A stretch of DNA of 32,946 nucleotides from Fibrobacter sp. UWR4 (GCF_003149045.1 NZ_QGDU01000035.1:1-32946); one strand, 5' to 3'; shown: positions 7,889-18,310, counted from the first letter of the stretch. Notes: a model not told the origin generated them from the letters alone. A program made the numbers and translations.

Positions 7889-9370
7889 ATGAAAATCAAT
7901 ATTGTCAAAAACGCCTCGGGCAAGGCCAATGTGTCTGCCCTCTTTTTCGTAAAGCAATCCATCCAGTTTTCCAACGTCCTGAGCGACGTCGCAACAACCC
8001 AAGTGGAATCCGTCCTGAAGGGGATGGCAGAAGGCCCCTTCGAGGATCTGGACCTCCTTGAAATTGACGGCACCTCCACCATTTTCGTGAATGCAGCTAA
8101 AGAACGTGGCATCTCCAGCTTGGACCACCTACGTATGGCAGCATATCGTCTGGCAAAGAAGGCCATGGCCCGACAAATTCCCATAGTTTCCATTATGCTG
8201 GCGGATGCTGCGGACGAACAGTTCAAATCCATCGTCCACGGGCTGAACTACGCCAACTACAAGTTCGACGCCTACAAGAGCAAGCAAAAAGATAACTTCC
8301 AGGTCACTTTTGAAATCGTTGCCGGTGACAGGGCCAGTGTTTTTAAATCCATCGAAGAAGAAGTCGCTATCGAACAGACCGCAATCACTCTGGCAAAGAA
8401 CCTGGTGAATACTCCTGCGGCCGACTTGACTCCCGAAGATTTCGTTGAAGATGCAAAGACCATCGCCAAGTACACCAAGGGCATGTCCATCAAGGTCCGT
8501 GACATGAAGCAGCTTGAAAAGGAAGGCTTCATGGGTCACATTACCGTAGGCAAGGGAAGCGACCGTCCTCCCTTTATGGTGACTCTGGAATACAAGCCCG
8601 CAAAGCCTACGTCCAAGGACCACCTGGTCATCGTCGGTAAGGGTCTGTGCTTTGATACGGGCGGTCTCTGCCTGAAACCGCCTAAATCCATGCCGGAAAT
8701 GATTAGCGACATGACGGGTGCAGCCACCGCCTTGGCCGCCATCCAGGCTATTGCAGAACTGAATCTTCCCATTCATGTGAGTGCAGTACTTTGCCTTGCT
8801 GAAAACGCCATCGGCAACAAGTCTGTCCTTCCTGGCGATATCTTTACCGCAAAGAATGGCAAGACAGTCATGGTAGACAATACGGATGCAGAAGGCCGTC
8901 TGGTTCTTTCCGATGGTCTGGCAGAAGCAGGCCTTATTGGCGCCACCCACATTGTGGACTTGGCCACTCTTACAGGCGCCATGGTCCGTGCCCTGGGTTA
9001 TGCCATCGCAGGCTTCTTCAGCAACGACGATCCGCTGGCTTTGAACATCATCAACAGCGGTGAAGCCTGCTGCGAAAAGTTCTGGAGCATGCCTCTGGAA
9101 GAAGAATACGCAGATGGTCTAAAGGATAAGTTTGCAGATCTCAAGAACACGGGTTCCGACGCTGGAGCGATCAGCGCAGCCCTCTTCCTCCAGGAATTTG
9201 TACCTGCTGAAACCGCATGGGCACACCTGGATATTGCAGGCACCGCCTTTGTGACCAAGAAGTGGAAGTACACCGAATACGGCGCCACAGGCTTCGGCGT
9301 GCAGACCCTCATTGAACTTGCCCGCAGAATGGCAACGCCTGCAACCAAAGAAGATTACCAAAAGGTTTAA
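7889..9370 (+). CDS. pepA: Leucyl aminopeptidase, M17 family
   Basis: A 493-residue cytosolic aminopeptidase that removes N-terminal residues from peptides using two divalent metal ions. The catalytic C-terminal domain is intact. VGKGLCFDTGG near residues 248-258 supplies the metal-binding lysine and aspartate, and NTDAEGRLVLSD near 330-341 is the M17 signature. The N-terminal 170 residues form the macro-like domain usual for PepA. The start at 7889 gives the ordinary family length; the longer frame from 7814 would add 25 unrelated residues. The gene stands alone, with a promoter element directly before it and a terminator 15 nt after the stop. Confidence 0.93.
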   Translation: MKINIVKNASGKANVSALFFVKQSIQFSNVLSDVATTQVESVLKGMAEGPFEDLDLLEIDGTSTIFVNAAKERGISSLDHLRMAAYRLAKKAMARQIPIVSIMLADAADEQFKSIVHGLNYANYKFDAYKSKQKDNFQVTFEIVAGDRASVFKSIEEEVAIEQTAITLAKNLVNTPAADLTPEDFVEDAKTIAKYTKGMSIKVRDMKQLEKEGFMGHITVGKGSDRPPFMVTLEYKPAKPTSKDHLVIVGKGLCFDTGGLCLKPPKSMPEMISDMTGAATALAAIQAIAELNLPIHVSAVLCLAENAIGNKSVLPGDIFTAKNGKTVMVDNTDAEGRLVLSDGLAEAGLIGATHIVDLATLTGAMVRALGYAIAGFFSNDDPLALNIINSGEACCEKFWSMPLEEEYADGLKDKFADLKNTGSDAGAISAALFLQEFVPAETAWAHLDIAGTAFVTKKWKYTEYGATGFGVQTLIELARRMATPATKEDYQKV

Positions 9371-9384
9371 AAGCCGGGATTGTC

Positions 9385-9416
9385 AAAAAAGACGGGCAAC
9401 TTTGCCCGTCTTTTTT
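9385..9416. terminator. Bidirectional terminator between pepA and the GGDEF gene
   Basis: The stem GACGGGC / GCCCGTC with loop AACTTT is preceded by A6 and followed by T6. It serves the convergent pepA and diguanylate cyclase transcripts. Confidence 0.92.
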
Positions 9417-9423
9417 CGTAAGA

Positions 9424-10942
9424 TTACGCACGATAGAAAGTGAAGGACCTGCCCTCGATTTTCTTACTTTCGTAAGTACAGGAATCCGCCTGTTTGTAGA
9501 GATCGTCGAAATCGATCTTGCCGCCCCTATAGAACGTAGCGCCCAGACTGACGCAAACCTGATAGTCGTCAAGACCTTCAATCACAACGTTAGACAGTTC
9601 CGCAAAGAATCGTCCAAAAGCGAGACATCCCTGCTCCTCAGTCTGAATCTTATTCAGGAAGACCATGTATTCGTCACCGCCCAATCTTAACATGATGTCT
9701 CCATCGCGAAAAACCCGGCGCATGGCATCTGCCACCGCTATAATGACCTTATCCCCAATCTGGTGGCCATAGCTATCGTTAATATTCTTGAATCGGTCCA
9801 CATCAAAGAGGCACAGCAAACCCTTCTTTCCGCCGTGGATGGCTTCCTTGATCTTGGTTACACCGCCATTTCGATTTAACAGCCCAGTCATGGAATCTGT
9901 TTCCGCCTGAGAAATCAGTTCCTTTTCACGACGTTTCTGTTCATCAATATCTTCTACAGCAAATATGACAAAACGGGGCAAATCGTCAGACTTGTCATAA
10001 TCCACATTCACATAACGGGCGCGGCACCAACTCCCTTTCTTTGATAGATATTCGTGGGTAATGGTTCTCTTGCCTTTTAGACGTTCCTTAACGGTCGATA
10101 CATCTACAAACCGTAGTGCAGCATCCTGAAAATCAGGATCGGCACTGTATTCGATACCTCTTTTCACCAGACGACCGAAATTCTTATCCACTCGATCCAA
10201 CGCATTATTGAAATTTTCAGTACTGCGAATCTCCGCATACATACCGGTATCCAGATCAGCATGATGCATACTCAAATAAATGGTAGAGACAGACTTCAGG
10301 TAACGGGTCATCTGTTCCTGGTTGGTCAGTTCATTCACTCGATGCTCGAAAATAAAACGTTCCAATTTCATACGGGTCATATAGATACCGAGCGCAAGAC
10401 CCACATTGCTATACACAAGCATATTCGCTACTTCAAGTATACGAGTTTCGGGCGATTTCAACACCATGGCTAAATGGATAAAAAGCAATTCCAGGCAGAC
10501 GTACATCAAAATCACACGGATCGGCCTAACCGTAAAGAACATTGGCACAATGGCAAACATGACCAGCAAGGAAATGGTCAGCTGATTCGGTGAAGAGATA
10601 AACGCCAATACAAACCCAAAGGCAAATAAGTTCAGTTCAAATAGGTCAACAAGCCAATTCAACAGTTTCGGATATTTCGGAACCAGGTAACGGTTTGCAA
10701 AGAATATGAAAAGGGAACAGACAAGTCCAAGGGCATAACCTGCACTCTGGGCAACCTTTGCGTCCAGACTCACGGCATTGAACCCAGCCAAAGCCACTAA
10801 AAAAAATGGCGACCGCAAGGCGTGAAAAATTATGGAGAGCCTCACTGTTGCTGTGTGCAACAGCACCGGCAATCTTCTGAAACACCGCCGGCTCCGCACT
10901 TCCGTAAAGGACGTATTGCTTACACCAATTAAAAGCATTCAT
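9424..10942 (-). CDS. Membrane diguanylate cyclase (GGDEF) with a 5' frameshift at a T8 run
   Basis: Joined across the shift, the protein is about 505 residues. It has an N-terminal helix pair, six membrane segments to about residue 200, a PAS-like segment (about 215-335) and a C-terminal GGDEF domain (about 340-500). The active site reads GGDEY, and RDGD nine residues before it fits the RxxD inhibitory c-di-GMP site, so cyclase activity is expected. The natural-looking start MNAFNWCKQYVLYG (ATG 10942) is in a different frame from the rest. The two frames join smoothly if one T is removed from the T8 run at 10799-10806. A second ATG at 10938 is in frame with the GGDEF part but gives an Arg-rich, unlikely N-terminus. 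This could be an assembly error, a decayed gene or slippage. Confidence 0.8.
10799..10806 (-). repeat. T8 homopolymer at the frame junction of the GGDEF gene
   Basis: Eight consecutive A on the plus strand (T8 in the coding sense). Removing one base fuses the upstream frame (SRLAVAIF) with the downstream frame (LVALAGFNAV), giving a continuous first membrane helix. Confidence 0.8.
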
Positions 10943-11002
10943 TTTCACATCTTTAATGTAAAATAAAAATGAGAGACAGAGCAACAATATGCCTAATTTT
11001 TC

Positions 11003-11010
11003 TATCTTTT
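11003..11010 (+). promoter_or_regulatory. TAnnTTTT-type promoter element of guaA
   Basis: TATCTTTT ends 7 nt before the guaA ATG at 11018. No Shine-Dalgarno sequence fits in the gap, which is consistent with a leaderless transcript. Confidence 0.45.
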
Positions 11011-11017
11011 ACATCGT

Positions 11018-12841
11018 ATGAAGAATGTAGATACTATTGCCGTTCTCGATTTTGGTGGTCAGTATGCCCACCTGATCGCAAACCGTGTCCGCCGCCTCGG
11101 CGTTTTCACCGAAATTCATTCCCCCAACTGCGACGTTTCCGAACTGGAAGGCGTCAAGGGAATCATCTATTCCGGTGGTCCCTCCAGCGTTTATGCTGCC
11201 GACGCTCCGGAATACAATCCCGAAATATTGAACCTACCGGTACCCAAGCTGGGTATCTGCTACGGTCATCAGCTTATCGCCCAGCAGCTGGGCGGCCACG
11301 TTGAACCGGGCAAGGTAAAGGAATACGGTATCGCCGACCTTATCGTTGGCGACGAAAAGTGCCCGATTTTGAAGGACCTGCCCAAGGCCTCCCCCATGTG
11401 GATGAGCCATGGCGACCAGGTGACCAAGCTGCCCGAAGGCTACCGCATCGTGGCAAGCACCAAGGACTGCGAAATCGCAGCTGTCGCTTTTGACGAACGC
11501 AAGATCTACGGCATCCAGTTCCACCCCGAAGTGACCCACAGTAAGTTCGGCATGAAGCTTCTCGAAAACTTCATCGACATTACCGGCGCTGAAAAAACCT
11601 GGAACATGCACAGCTATTTGCCCCTGATTACCGCACGTATCCAGGAACAGGTGAAGGACCGCAAGGTGTTCCTCCTGGTGTCTGGCGGTGTGGACTCTAC
11701 CGTGGCTTTCGTTCTCTTGAACCGTGTCCTTGGCCCCGAAAAGGTTCTTGGCCTCCATGTGGATAACGGCATGATGCGTCTGGGTGAATCCCAGAAGATC
11801 ATGGACTTCCTGAAGGCCGAAGGCATGAACAACCTTCAGATCCGCGACGCCAGCGAACACTTCCTGGCAAAGCTCAAGGGCGTTACCGCTCCTGAAACCA
11901 AGCGCGGCATCATCGGTAAGGAATTCCTCGTCGTGAAGGACGAGGAAATGGCCAAGCTGAACCTTGACCCCAACCAGTGGATGATGGCTCAGGGCACAAT
12001 CTACCCCGACACCATTGAATCCGGCGGCACCAAGAATGCCGACAAGATCAAGACCCACCACAACCGCGTCCAGGAAGTTCTGGACCTGATGGAAAAGGGC
12101 CTTGTGCTTGAACCCCTTGCAGACCTTTACAAGGACGAAGTCCGTGCCCTGGGCGAAGAACTGGGCATCCCCCACAATCTCGTCTGGCGTCACCCCTTCC
12201 CGGGCCCGGGTCTGGGCGTCCGCCTGCTTTGCAGCGATGGCGTTTTGAAGGACGACATGGTCGCTTTCGACGACGTGAAGGACACTCAGGGCGGCAGCCT
12301 CGCCGACTACCTGAAGGCAAACAACATTTCTGGCCGCATGCTCCCCATCAAGAGCGTTGGCGTCCAGGGCGATGGCCGTACCTATGCACAGCCATTCCTG
12401 CTGACGACCGCCGGCCTCAGCTGGAAGGACTGCGAAAAGTTCTCCACCGAGCTCGCCAACCGTTTCAAGGCCATCAACCGCGTGATCTACCAGATCGGTA
12501 CCGTGGCCGATGAAGACCCGAAGCTTGTGGAACAGTTCGCAACTCGCGAAAACTTCGATACCCTCCGCAAGTTCGACGACATCTGCACCACCTTCCTGCA
12601 GGAAAACAAGCTGTACGAAGAAATCTGGCAGATGCCTGTGGTATCCGTTCCGCTGCGCACCGCAGGCAAGCCCTGCATCGTCATGCGTCCGGTGAACTCC
12701 ACCGAAGCCATGACCGCAAACTTCGCCGAAATCGACCAGGGCATGCTTGCAAGCCTCTGGCGCAAGTTCGAAGCAGAAGGCGCCGGCTCCCTGTGGTACG
12801 ACGTCACCCACAAGCCCCCCGGAACCATTGAGTGGGAGTAA
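11018..12841 (+). CDS. guaA: GMP synthase (glutamine-hydrolysing)
   Basis: A 607-residue cytosolic enzyme that converts XMP to GMP using glutamine and ATP, the last step of guanine nucleotide synthesis. The class I amidotransferase domain (1-190) has the catalytic Cys in GICYGHQ near residue 80 and the His/Glu pair in FHPEV near 172. The ATP-pyrophosphatase domain has the P-loop SGGVDSTV near 222. The C-terminal dimerisation domain ends in KPPGTIEWE. The length exceeds the common 510-525 residues because of insertions in the synthetase half (for example around 290-350 and 410-445), as in the longer GuaA subgroup. It is divergent from the GGDEF gene, which is 75 nt away, and is monocistronic. 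Confidence 0.96.
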   Translation: MKNVDTIAVLDFGGQYAHLIANRVRRLGVFTEIHSPNCDVSELEGVKGIIYSGGPSSVYAADAPEYNPEILNLPVPKLGICYGHQLIAQQLGGHVEPGKVKEYGIADLIVGDEKCPILKDLPKASPMWMSHGDQVTKLPEGYRIVASTKDCEIAAVAFDERKIYGIQFHPEVTHSKFGMKLLENFIDITGAEKTWNMHSYLPLITARIQEQVKDRKVFLLVSGGVDSTVAFVLLNRVLGPEKVLGLHVDNGMMRLGESQKIMDFLKAEGMNNLQIRDASEHFLAKLKGVTAPETKRGIIGKEFLVVKDEEMAKLNLDPNQWMMAQGTIYPDTIESGGTKNADKIKTHHNRVQEVLDLMEKGLVLEPLADLYKDEVRALGEELGIPHNLVWRHPFPGPGLGVRLLCSDGVLKDDMVAFDDVKDTQGGSLADYLKANNISGRMLPIKSVGVQGDGRTYAQPFLLTTAGLSWKDCEKFSTELANRFKAINRVIYQIGTVADEDPKLVEQFATRENFDTLRKFDDICTTFLQENKLYEEIWQMPVVSVPLRTAGKPCIVMRPVNSTEAMTANFAEIDQGMLASLWRKFEAEGAGSLWYDVTHKPPGTIEWE

Positions 12842-12930
12842 GGCGAACGCCGCGACGACAAGCTTGCTTGTCGGCATGGCTGAGCCGCACGACCAGCGCT
12901 TGAGCAAAGCGAAAGCGCAATGGGAGTAAT
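12833..12930 (+). repeat. Imperfect duplication of the guaA 3' end and GC-rich palindromes
   Basis: TGGGAGTAA at the end of guaA (12833-12841) recurs at 12922-12930. Each copy is followed by a similar GCxAxCGCCGCG-type string. Between them lies a perfect 7-bp palindrome, GACAAGC-TT-GCTTGTC (12857-12872). The 110-base segment between the guaA stop and the terminator looks like a partial duplication or a small repeat element; no gene is evident in it. Confidence 0.5.
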
Positions 12931-12951
12931 GTGCAAGCCGAGCGCCGCGCA

Positions 12952-12987
12952 AAAAATCCGCAGATCAGAATCTGCGGATTTTTTTTG
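12952..12987 (+). terminator. Intrinsic terminator after guaA
   Basis: TCCGCAGAT / ATCTGCGGA stem with loop CAGA, preceded by A6 and followed by T8. The T tract runs straight into the -35 box of the next gene. Confidence 0.93.
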
Positions 12988-13014
12988 ACTTTTTCTTTTT
13001 CCCTAACGATAATA
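12986..13014 (+). promoter_or_regulatory. Sigma70-like promoter of the small acidic protein
   Basis: TTGACT (12986-12991) and GATAAT (13009-13014) are 17 bp apart, a near-consensus sigma70 pair. The -35 overlaps the end of the guaA terminator. Confidence 0.55.
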
Positions 13015-13047
13015 ATTTCAGAAAGCCTTATGAAGGAGTAAATTATC

Positions 13048-13248
13048 ATGGCTAGAAAGAAGAAGAATCAGAGCGACATGGACAGCAACATTCCCGAAAA
13101 CGACGATCTTCCCGAAGAAGAAATGGAGGAATCCTTCGAAGAGGAGGACGGCGAAGAAAGGGGGCTGGACGAACTCTTCGGCAACAGCACTCCAGGCAGC
13201 GCACATCGTGACCTGGACGGCTGGGGCAGCGAAGATTACGAAAGCTAA
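13048..13248 (+). CDS. Small, highly acidic protein of unknown function
   Basis: A 66-residue protein opening with a basic patch (MARKKKNQ) and continuing with a strongly acidic middle (runs of E and D near residues 16-42). It ends in a Gly/Ser/Asp-rich tail (GWGSEDYES). I do not recognise a family. It is supported as a real gene by its own sigma70-like promoter, AAGGAG 9 nt before the ATG, and a terminator 12 nt after the stop. The composition suggests an intrinsically disordered cytosolic protein that may bind a basic partner such as a ribosomal or nucleic-acid-binding protein; that is inference. Confidence 0.75.
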   Translation: MARKKKNQSDMDSNIPENDDLPEEEMEESFEEEDGEERGLDELFGNSTPGSAHRDLDGWGSEDYES

Positions 13249-13260
13249 AATTACCGTATA

Positions 13261-13294
13261 AAAAAAGGCCTCGCTTTTCAGCGAGGTCTTTTTT
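13261..13294. terminator. Bidirectional terminator between the acidic protein and gap
   Basis: GGCCTCGC and GCGAGGTC pair with one G-U around TTTTCA, flanked by A and T tracts on the two sides. It can end both convergent transcripts. Confidence 0.9.
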
Positions 13295-13324
13295 CAAGTT
13301 TTTTTAGCGATTAAGCTAAAAGAA

Positions 13325-14428
<1,104 letters not shown>

Positions 14429-14464
14429 TAGGTCTTTTTAGAATTTTTTTTGCATTTTACCCTT

Positions 14465-17400
14465 ATGAATTTGAATTTCGCCAAAAAATTTCGCTTGGTT
14501 CCCCTTTTTGGGCTGTTTTTCCTGGTTTCCTGTGCAGGAAATGGTCAACCTCTGACCGAGGCTGGTCCCAAGAGTAGCACCGGAGACACACAGGTAAGCA
14601 AGCCTGGCTCCGCCGAAAGCTATTTCGACGACTATTCTCCCAGCGAAACTTCCAATCGCAAGAGTGAGTATTCGGACGCATCCTCCCCTGCCGGTCAGGC
14701 AGCAGCCGGTGCAGCCCAATCCGACGGATTCAAGTTCAATCCCCCTAAGGGAGGCTGGGCCCTCATTAGCGGTCCGGAACCAGGCGAATCCGGTATTCCT
14801 TACGAATATTACAATGCAAGCACTGGGCGCCGTGCGGTGCTCATGGAAGTAGAACTGCCCAAGGGCGAACCCATGCGTCTCATGGATCGAGCCCAGATGG
14901 AAATGCAGGCATTTGAATCCAGCGGCAAGAAGGCTACACTTGCGGAAACCTACCCTGGAGAAGCTTTTGGCGGAACCGGAGCATTCTTTGACGTAGCCGG
15001 CAAGCGCTATGACACCCCCTATGAAGCCGTTGGCTTTGTAGTTGGGGGAAGCAACCGAGTTTACACATTGACCCTGTCTGCCACCGACAATGTGCCCGAA
15101 ACAGGCAAATTGAAGGAAGAATGGCAGGAATTCTTTAGCGATTTCACCCTTTTTGAAGTGGCAGAAGAAAACGGTCCCGAACTTTCCCCGGAAAGAGTAC
15201 AGCAATACAGTTCCCAGGAACTGGGCTATAGCTGGAGCGTAAAGGACACCCTCTGGCACCACTGGATGGGCATCAGCCGTGAAAATGAGGATCCCGACCT
15301 GGTCCTTTCCAACAAGGCCGAGGACGTTTCCCTATTTATATATGGTGCAGATGTTCCTCCCGAAGAAGTAAGCCAGAACGACCTGTTCAAGGTTCTGTTG
15401 GTCCGCCTGGGCGTGGATCCTAATAATCCGACGCTGGAGGTTCACCGCCAGAAAGTGGGAGAACGTTATGCTCAGGACTTCACCCTGACCCATGTGGTGA
15501 ACAAATTCGACTTCCACTATAAGGGACGTTTCTTCTACGACAATGGTCGAGGCATCCTGATTGTCAGCTGGACCCAGGGCGTCAATAAGGGGAAGTACGC
15601 CAAGGTTATGGACAACGCCATCGAAGGCTTGAAGATGGGAACGCCCACCGCAAGCGCAGAGGCGGACGCAAAGAAGCAAGCAAAATTCAATGCCGCAGTC
15701 ATGAGCCAGGTAGGCCTGTTGCGCCTGCTGGAGGACCAACCCCTGGTTGCCTTGAGCTATTTTGAACGGGCCAACAAGATGGATCCGGAAGAACCGCTTT
15801 ACCTGATCAACTGCGGTTTCGTGTACCAGATGAAGGAACTGTATGGTCCGGGCATTAACCACTTCCAGAGCCAGATGGAGCTGGTCCGTAAGAACGGCAA
15901 GCTCCTCTCTATCCTGGGAGAAATGTACGAAGCCCTGTTCGATTACGGTCATGCCCGTGAATACGCGGAAGCAGCCCTTCGCTACACCCCCAATAATCCG
16001 GAATATGTCATTAACCTGAGTGACGCCCTCTGGGGTTTAGGTCAGCGTAACCAGTCCTTGATGGTGGTGCAGCGCCTTTACGACACCCAGCCCAATTCCC
16101 GTCTGGGCGTTTACCTGGCGAAGACCTACATGGGCCTGGACCAGTACGCAGAAGCTGTGGATATTCTTTACGGTGTTCGTGGCAGATTCGGCATGAGTGT
16201 AGAACTGGGCACGACCTTGATGGACGCCCTGATGTTCCTGGGCCGTTACGAGGAGGCTCGTGCCATCGGCGAAGAAACCCTGAACAAGGACCGTAACGAT
16301 TACAAGATCTGGACCACCCAGGGCAAGATTCTCTTCTATTCCCGCAATTACCGTGAAGCAGAAAAGGCCTTGACCAAGGCTCTTTCCCTCCGCGCGGATA
16401 ACGAAGACGCAAAGAGTTTCCTTTCTGCCACCAAGGCTTTCCTGGGAAAGGCAGACAACCGTACTTTGCAGAAGCCCATCGACCCGGTGGAACCCCGTAC
16501 TGCCGACCTGAAGACCATGCTGAACAGCAAGGCCAAGGCCGAAGCGACGGATGGCGACTTTCCTGCAGTTATTCATTACCGTAAGGAAATGCTGAAGGCT
16601 GATAAGGGCGCCAGCTGGACTCGTTCCGAAGAAATGCTCATGGAAATCCTGGATACCCGCGGTACTGCAATCTATCGCGAATTCACCTTCGATTTCCTGC
16701 CCGGTTTTGACCGCATTTACCTGAACGCCCTGGAAGTTTACGATTCCAACTGGAAGCTGAAGCAGAAGGCCAATCTGAACGGAGCCTACATTACCTACGC
16801 AACCGAAGTGGGTGGAGGAAATGAATCCCAGACGGCACACTTCCCCTTGCAAGAACTGGCTCCGGGTGACTTCATCTACCTGCAGTTCAGCCGTACCAAT
16901 ATTGAAAACAAGGGCATGATTCCGTACACGGACTTCATCAGTTCCAGGGATATTCCTATCGGTGAATCCGTATTCCGCATTTACGCCGACACCAGCAAGT
17001 TCGTGACGGAAGAATACGGCGATATCAAGAAGAAGAACATCAAGGGTGGCGTGGAATGGTCCGTTGAAGATCCTGTAGTTATCCGCAAGGAGCTTTACAT
17101 GCCTGTCTACCAGGACTTCGGTTCCGGCGTTCTCCTGACAGGTAAGCAGAAGTGGAGCGAAGTCGGCGAAGACTATGAAAACCTGATTAAGCATCAGTTC
17201 AAGCAGGCTGTCGCCGTACGCGAAAAGGCCCTGGAAGTGAAGGGCCGTAAGGCTGGCGACAATGCGGTACACGCACTGGCCCGATTCGTCCGTAACGACA
17301 TCCGTTATCGTGATATTCGCTTCGGTGGCCATAGCTTGATTCCTCAGACAGCGGAATCCACCCTGAAGCAGCACCGCGGAGACTGTAAGGACATGGCCCT

Positions 17401-18310
17401 TCTCCTGAAGGAAATGCTGGAAGCCATTGGCGTCAAGAGTTATCTCACCGCCATCCACCTGAAGGAAGAAGGCTACGAACACCTGCCCACCATCCAGCAG
17501 TTCAACCACATGATTCTCTACGTCCCTAAGCAGGGCGACATCAGCGAAATGTGGATTGACGCAACGGACAAGACCGGAAACGACCGCCCCATTCCTCTGG
17601 ACATGGAAGGCAAAGTGGCCTTGGTCATTGACGGTGAAAACAGCCATGTGGTCACTACCCCGGTTCTTGAAAAGAACCAGGAACATCAAATTGCCATTGA
17701 ACACCGCCTGTTTATTTCCAATAACGGGGAAAGCCAATTCCGCGATTCCGTAACGCTGGCAGGTAAGTTCGGCAGCGCCATGCGAAACCGATTCTACGGC
17801 CGTGACGTGAAGGAACAGGAGAAGCTGATGGAAGAATTCCTGATGGCAGGCATTCCCGACGTAAGCATCGGCAACGTAAAGATCGGCAACTTGACGGAAT
17901 TCAACAAGCCCCTTACTTTGGTCGTAACGTACGCCTCCAAGGGATACTTCGGCCAGGGAGGTTCCGAACTGAAGGGCCGCTTCCCCAATGTCTGGGAACG
18001 AAGCCTGTTCAGGTTCCCCAAGGTGAACAAGCGCCATCATCCCATCCGTATGCCTCAGGAAACCCTATTCAGCTACAGCTTGAAGGTTACAGCCGAAGGT
18101 GGCCGCGAAGTAGACGTTACCGGACCGAAATCCTTTAGTCGCGAGCCAGACTACGTCAGCTACGATAAGGGTTGCAAGGATAATGCCGCACAGAGCTGCA
18201 TCAACTGGACTACATTTGCCCTGTATGCAGACGCTAGCGAGTACGAAAAAATCCGTCAGGAATGGACTTACTTGCTAAGCGAGACAAGCCCCATGATCGA
18301 GGTAAAGTAA
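14465..18310 (+). CDS. Large lipoprotein with TPR, DUF3857 and transglutaminase-like domains
   Basis: A 1281-residue envelope protein. A lipoprotein signal peptide ends in the lipobox LVSC near residue 22. Residues 60-400 hold an unassigned region with two similar-looking modules (WALISGPEPG and YSWSVKDTLWHHW). About 410-670 is a TPR array (for example LVALSYFERANKMDPEEPLYLINCGFVY). About 700-890 resembles DUF3857, and 900-1060 is a transglutaminase-like core with Cys974 in RGDCKDMA, His1015 in QFNHMILY and Asp1032 in WIDATD, so the triad is complete. The C-terminal 200 residues form beta-rich DUF3858-like sequence. ATG 14465 is chosen over TTG 14450 because it begins the signal peptide. The active domain may cut or cross-link peptides or proteins in the periplasm; the substrate is unknown. 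Confidence 0.82.
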   Translation: MNLNFAKKFRLVPLFGLFFLVSCAGNGQPLTEAGPKSSTGDTQVSKPGSAESYFDDYSPSETSNRKSEYSDASSPAGQAAAGAAQSDGFKFNPPKGGWALISGPEPGESGIPYEYYNASTGRRAVLMEVELPKGEPMRLMDRAQMEMQAFESSGKKATLAETYPGEAFGGTGAFFDVAGKRYDTPYEAVGFVVGGSNRVYTLTLSATDNVPETGKLKEEWQEFFSDFTLFEVAEENGPELSPERVQQYSSQELGYSWSVKDTLWHHWMGISRENEDPDLVLSNKAEDVSLFIYGADVPPEEVSQNDLFKVLLVRLGVDPNNPTLEVHRQKVGERYAQDFTLTHVVNKFDFHYKGRFFYDNGRGILIVSWTQGVNKGKYAKVMDNAIEGLKMGTPTASAEADAKKQAKFNAAVMSQVGLLRLLEDQPLVALSYFERANKMDPEEPLYLINCGFVYQMKELYGPGINHFQSQMELVRKNGKLLSILGEMYEALFDYGHAREYAEAALRYTPNNPEYVINLSDALWGLGQRNQSLMVVQRLYDTQPNSRLGVYLAKTYMGLDQYAEAVDILYGVRGRFGMSVELGTTLMDALMFLGRYEEARAIGEETLNKDRNDYKIWTTQGKILFYSRNYREAEKALTKALSLRADNEDAKSFLSATKAFLGKADNRTLQKPIDPVEPRTADLKTMLNSKAKAEATDGDFPAVIHYRKEMLKADKGASWTRSEEMLMEILDTRGTAIYREFTFDFLPGFDRIYLNALEVYDSNWKLKQKANLNGAYITYATEVGGGNESQTAHFPLQELAPGDFIYLQFSRTNIENKGMIPYTDFISSRDIPIGESVFRIYADTSKFVTEEYGDIKKKNIKGGVEWSVEDPVVIRKELYMPVYQDFGSGVLLTGKQKWSEVGEDYENLIKHQFKQAVAVREKALEVKGRKAGDNAVHALARFVRNDIRYRDIRFGGHSLIPQTAESTLKQHRGDCKDMALLLKEMLEAIGVKSYLTAIHLKEEGYEHLPTIQQFNHMILYVPKQGDISEMWIDATDKTGNDRPIPLDMEGKVALVIDGENSHVVTTPVLEKNQEHQIAIEHRLFISNNGESQFRDSVTLAGKFGSAMRNRFYGRDVKEQEKLMEEFLMAGIPDVSIGNVKIGNLTEFNKPLTLVVTYASKGYFGQGGSELKGRFPNVWERSLFRFPKVNKRHHPIRMPQETLFSYSLKVTAEGGREVDVTGPKSFSREPDYVSYDKGCKDNAAQSCINWTTFALYADASEYEKIRQEWTYLLSETSPMIEVK

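Noticed and set aside
10943-11017. Purine riboswitch upstream of guaA
   Set aside because: The divergent gap of 75 bases is too short and lacks the conserved purine-aptamer core.
12857-12872. Palindrome GACAAGC-TT-GCTTGTC considered as an attachment or recombination site
   Set aside because: There is no integrase, tRNA end or flanking duplicate of att type nearby. It is better treated as part of the intergenic repeat.
16037-18040. A 667-residue open frame antisense to the transglutaminase lipoprotein
   Set aside because: It mirrors the codon bias of the plus-strand gene, shows no recognisable domain and has no expression signals. The long antisense frames opposite guaA (11234-12952), hisS (18268-19746) and ilvD (28954-30915) are rejected for the same reason.
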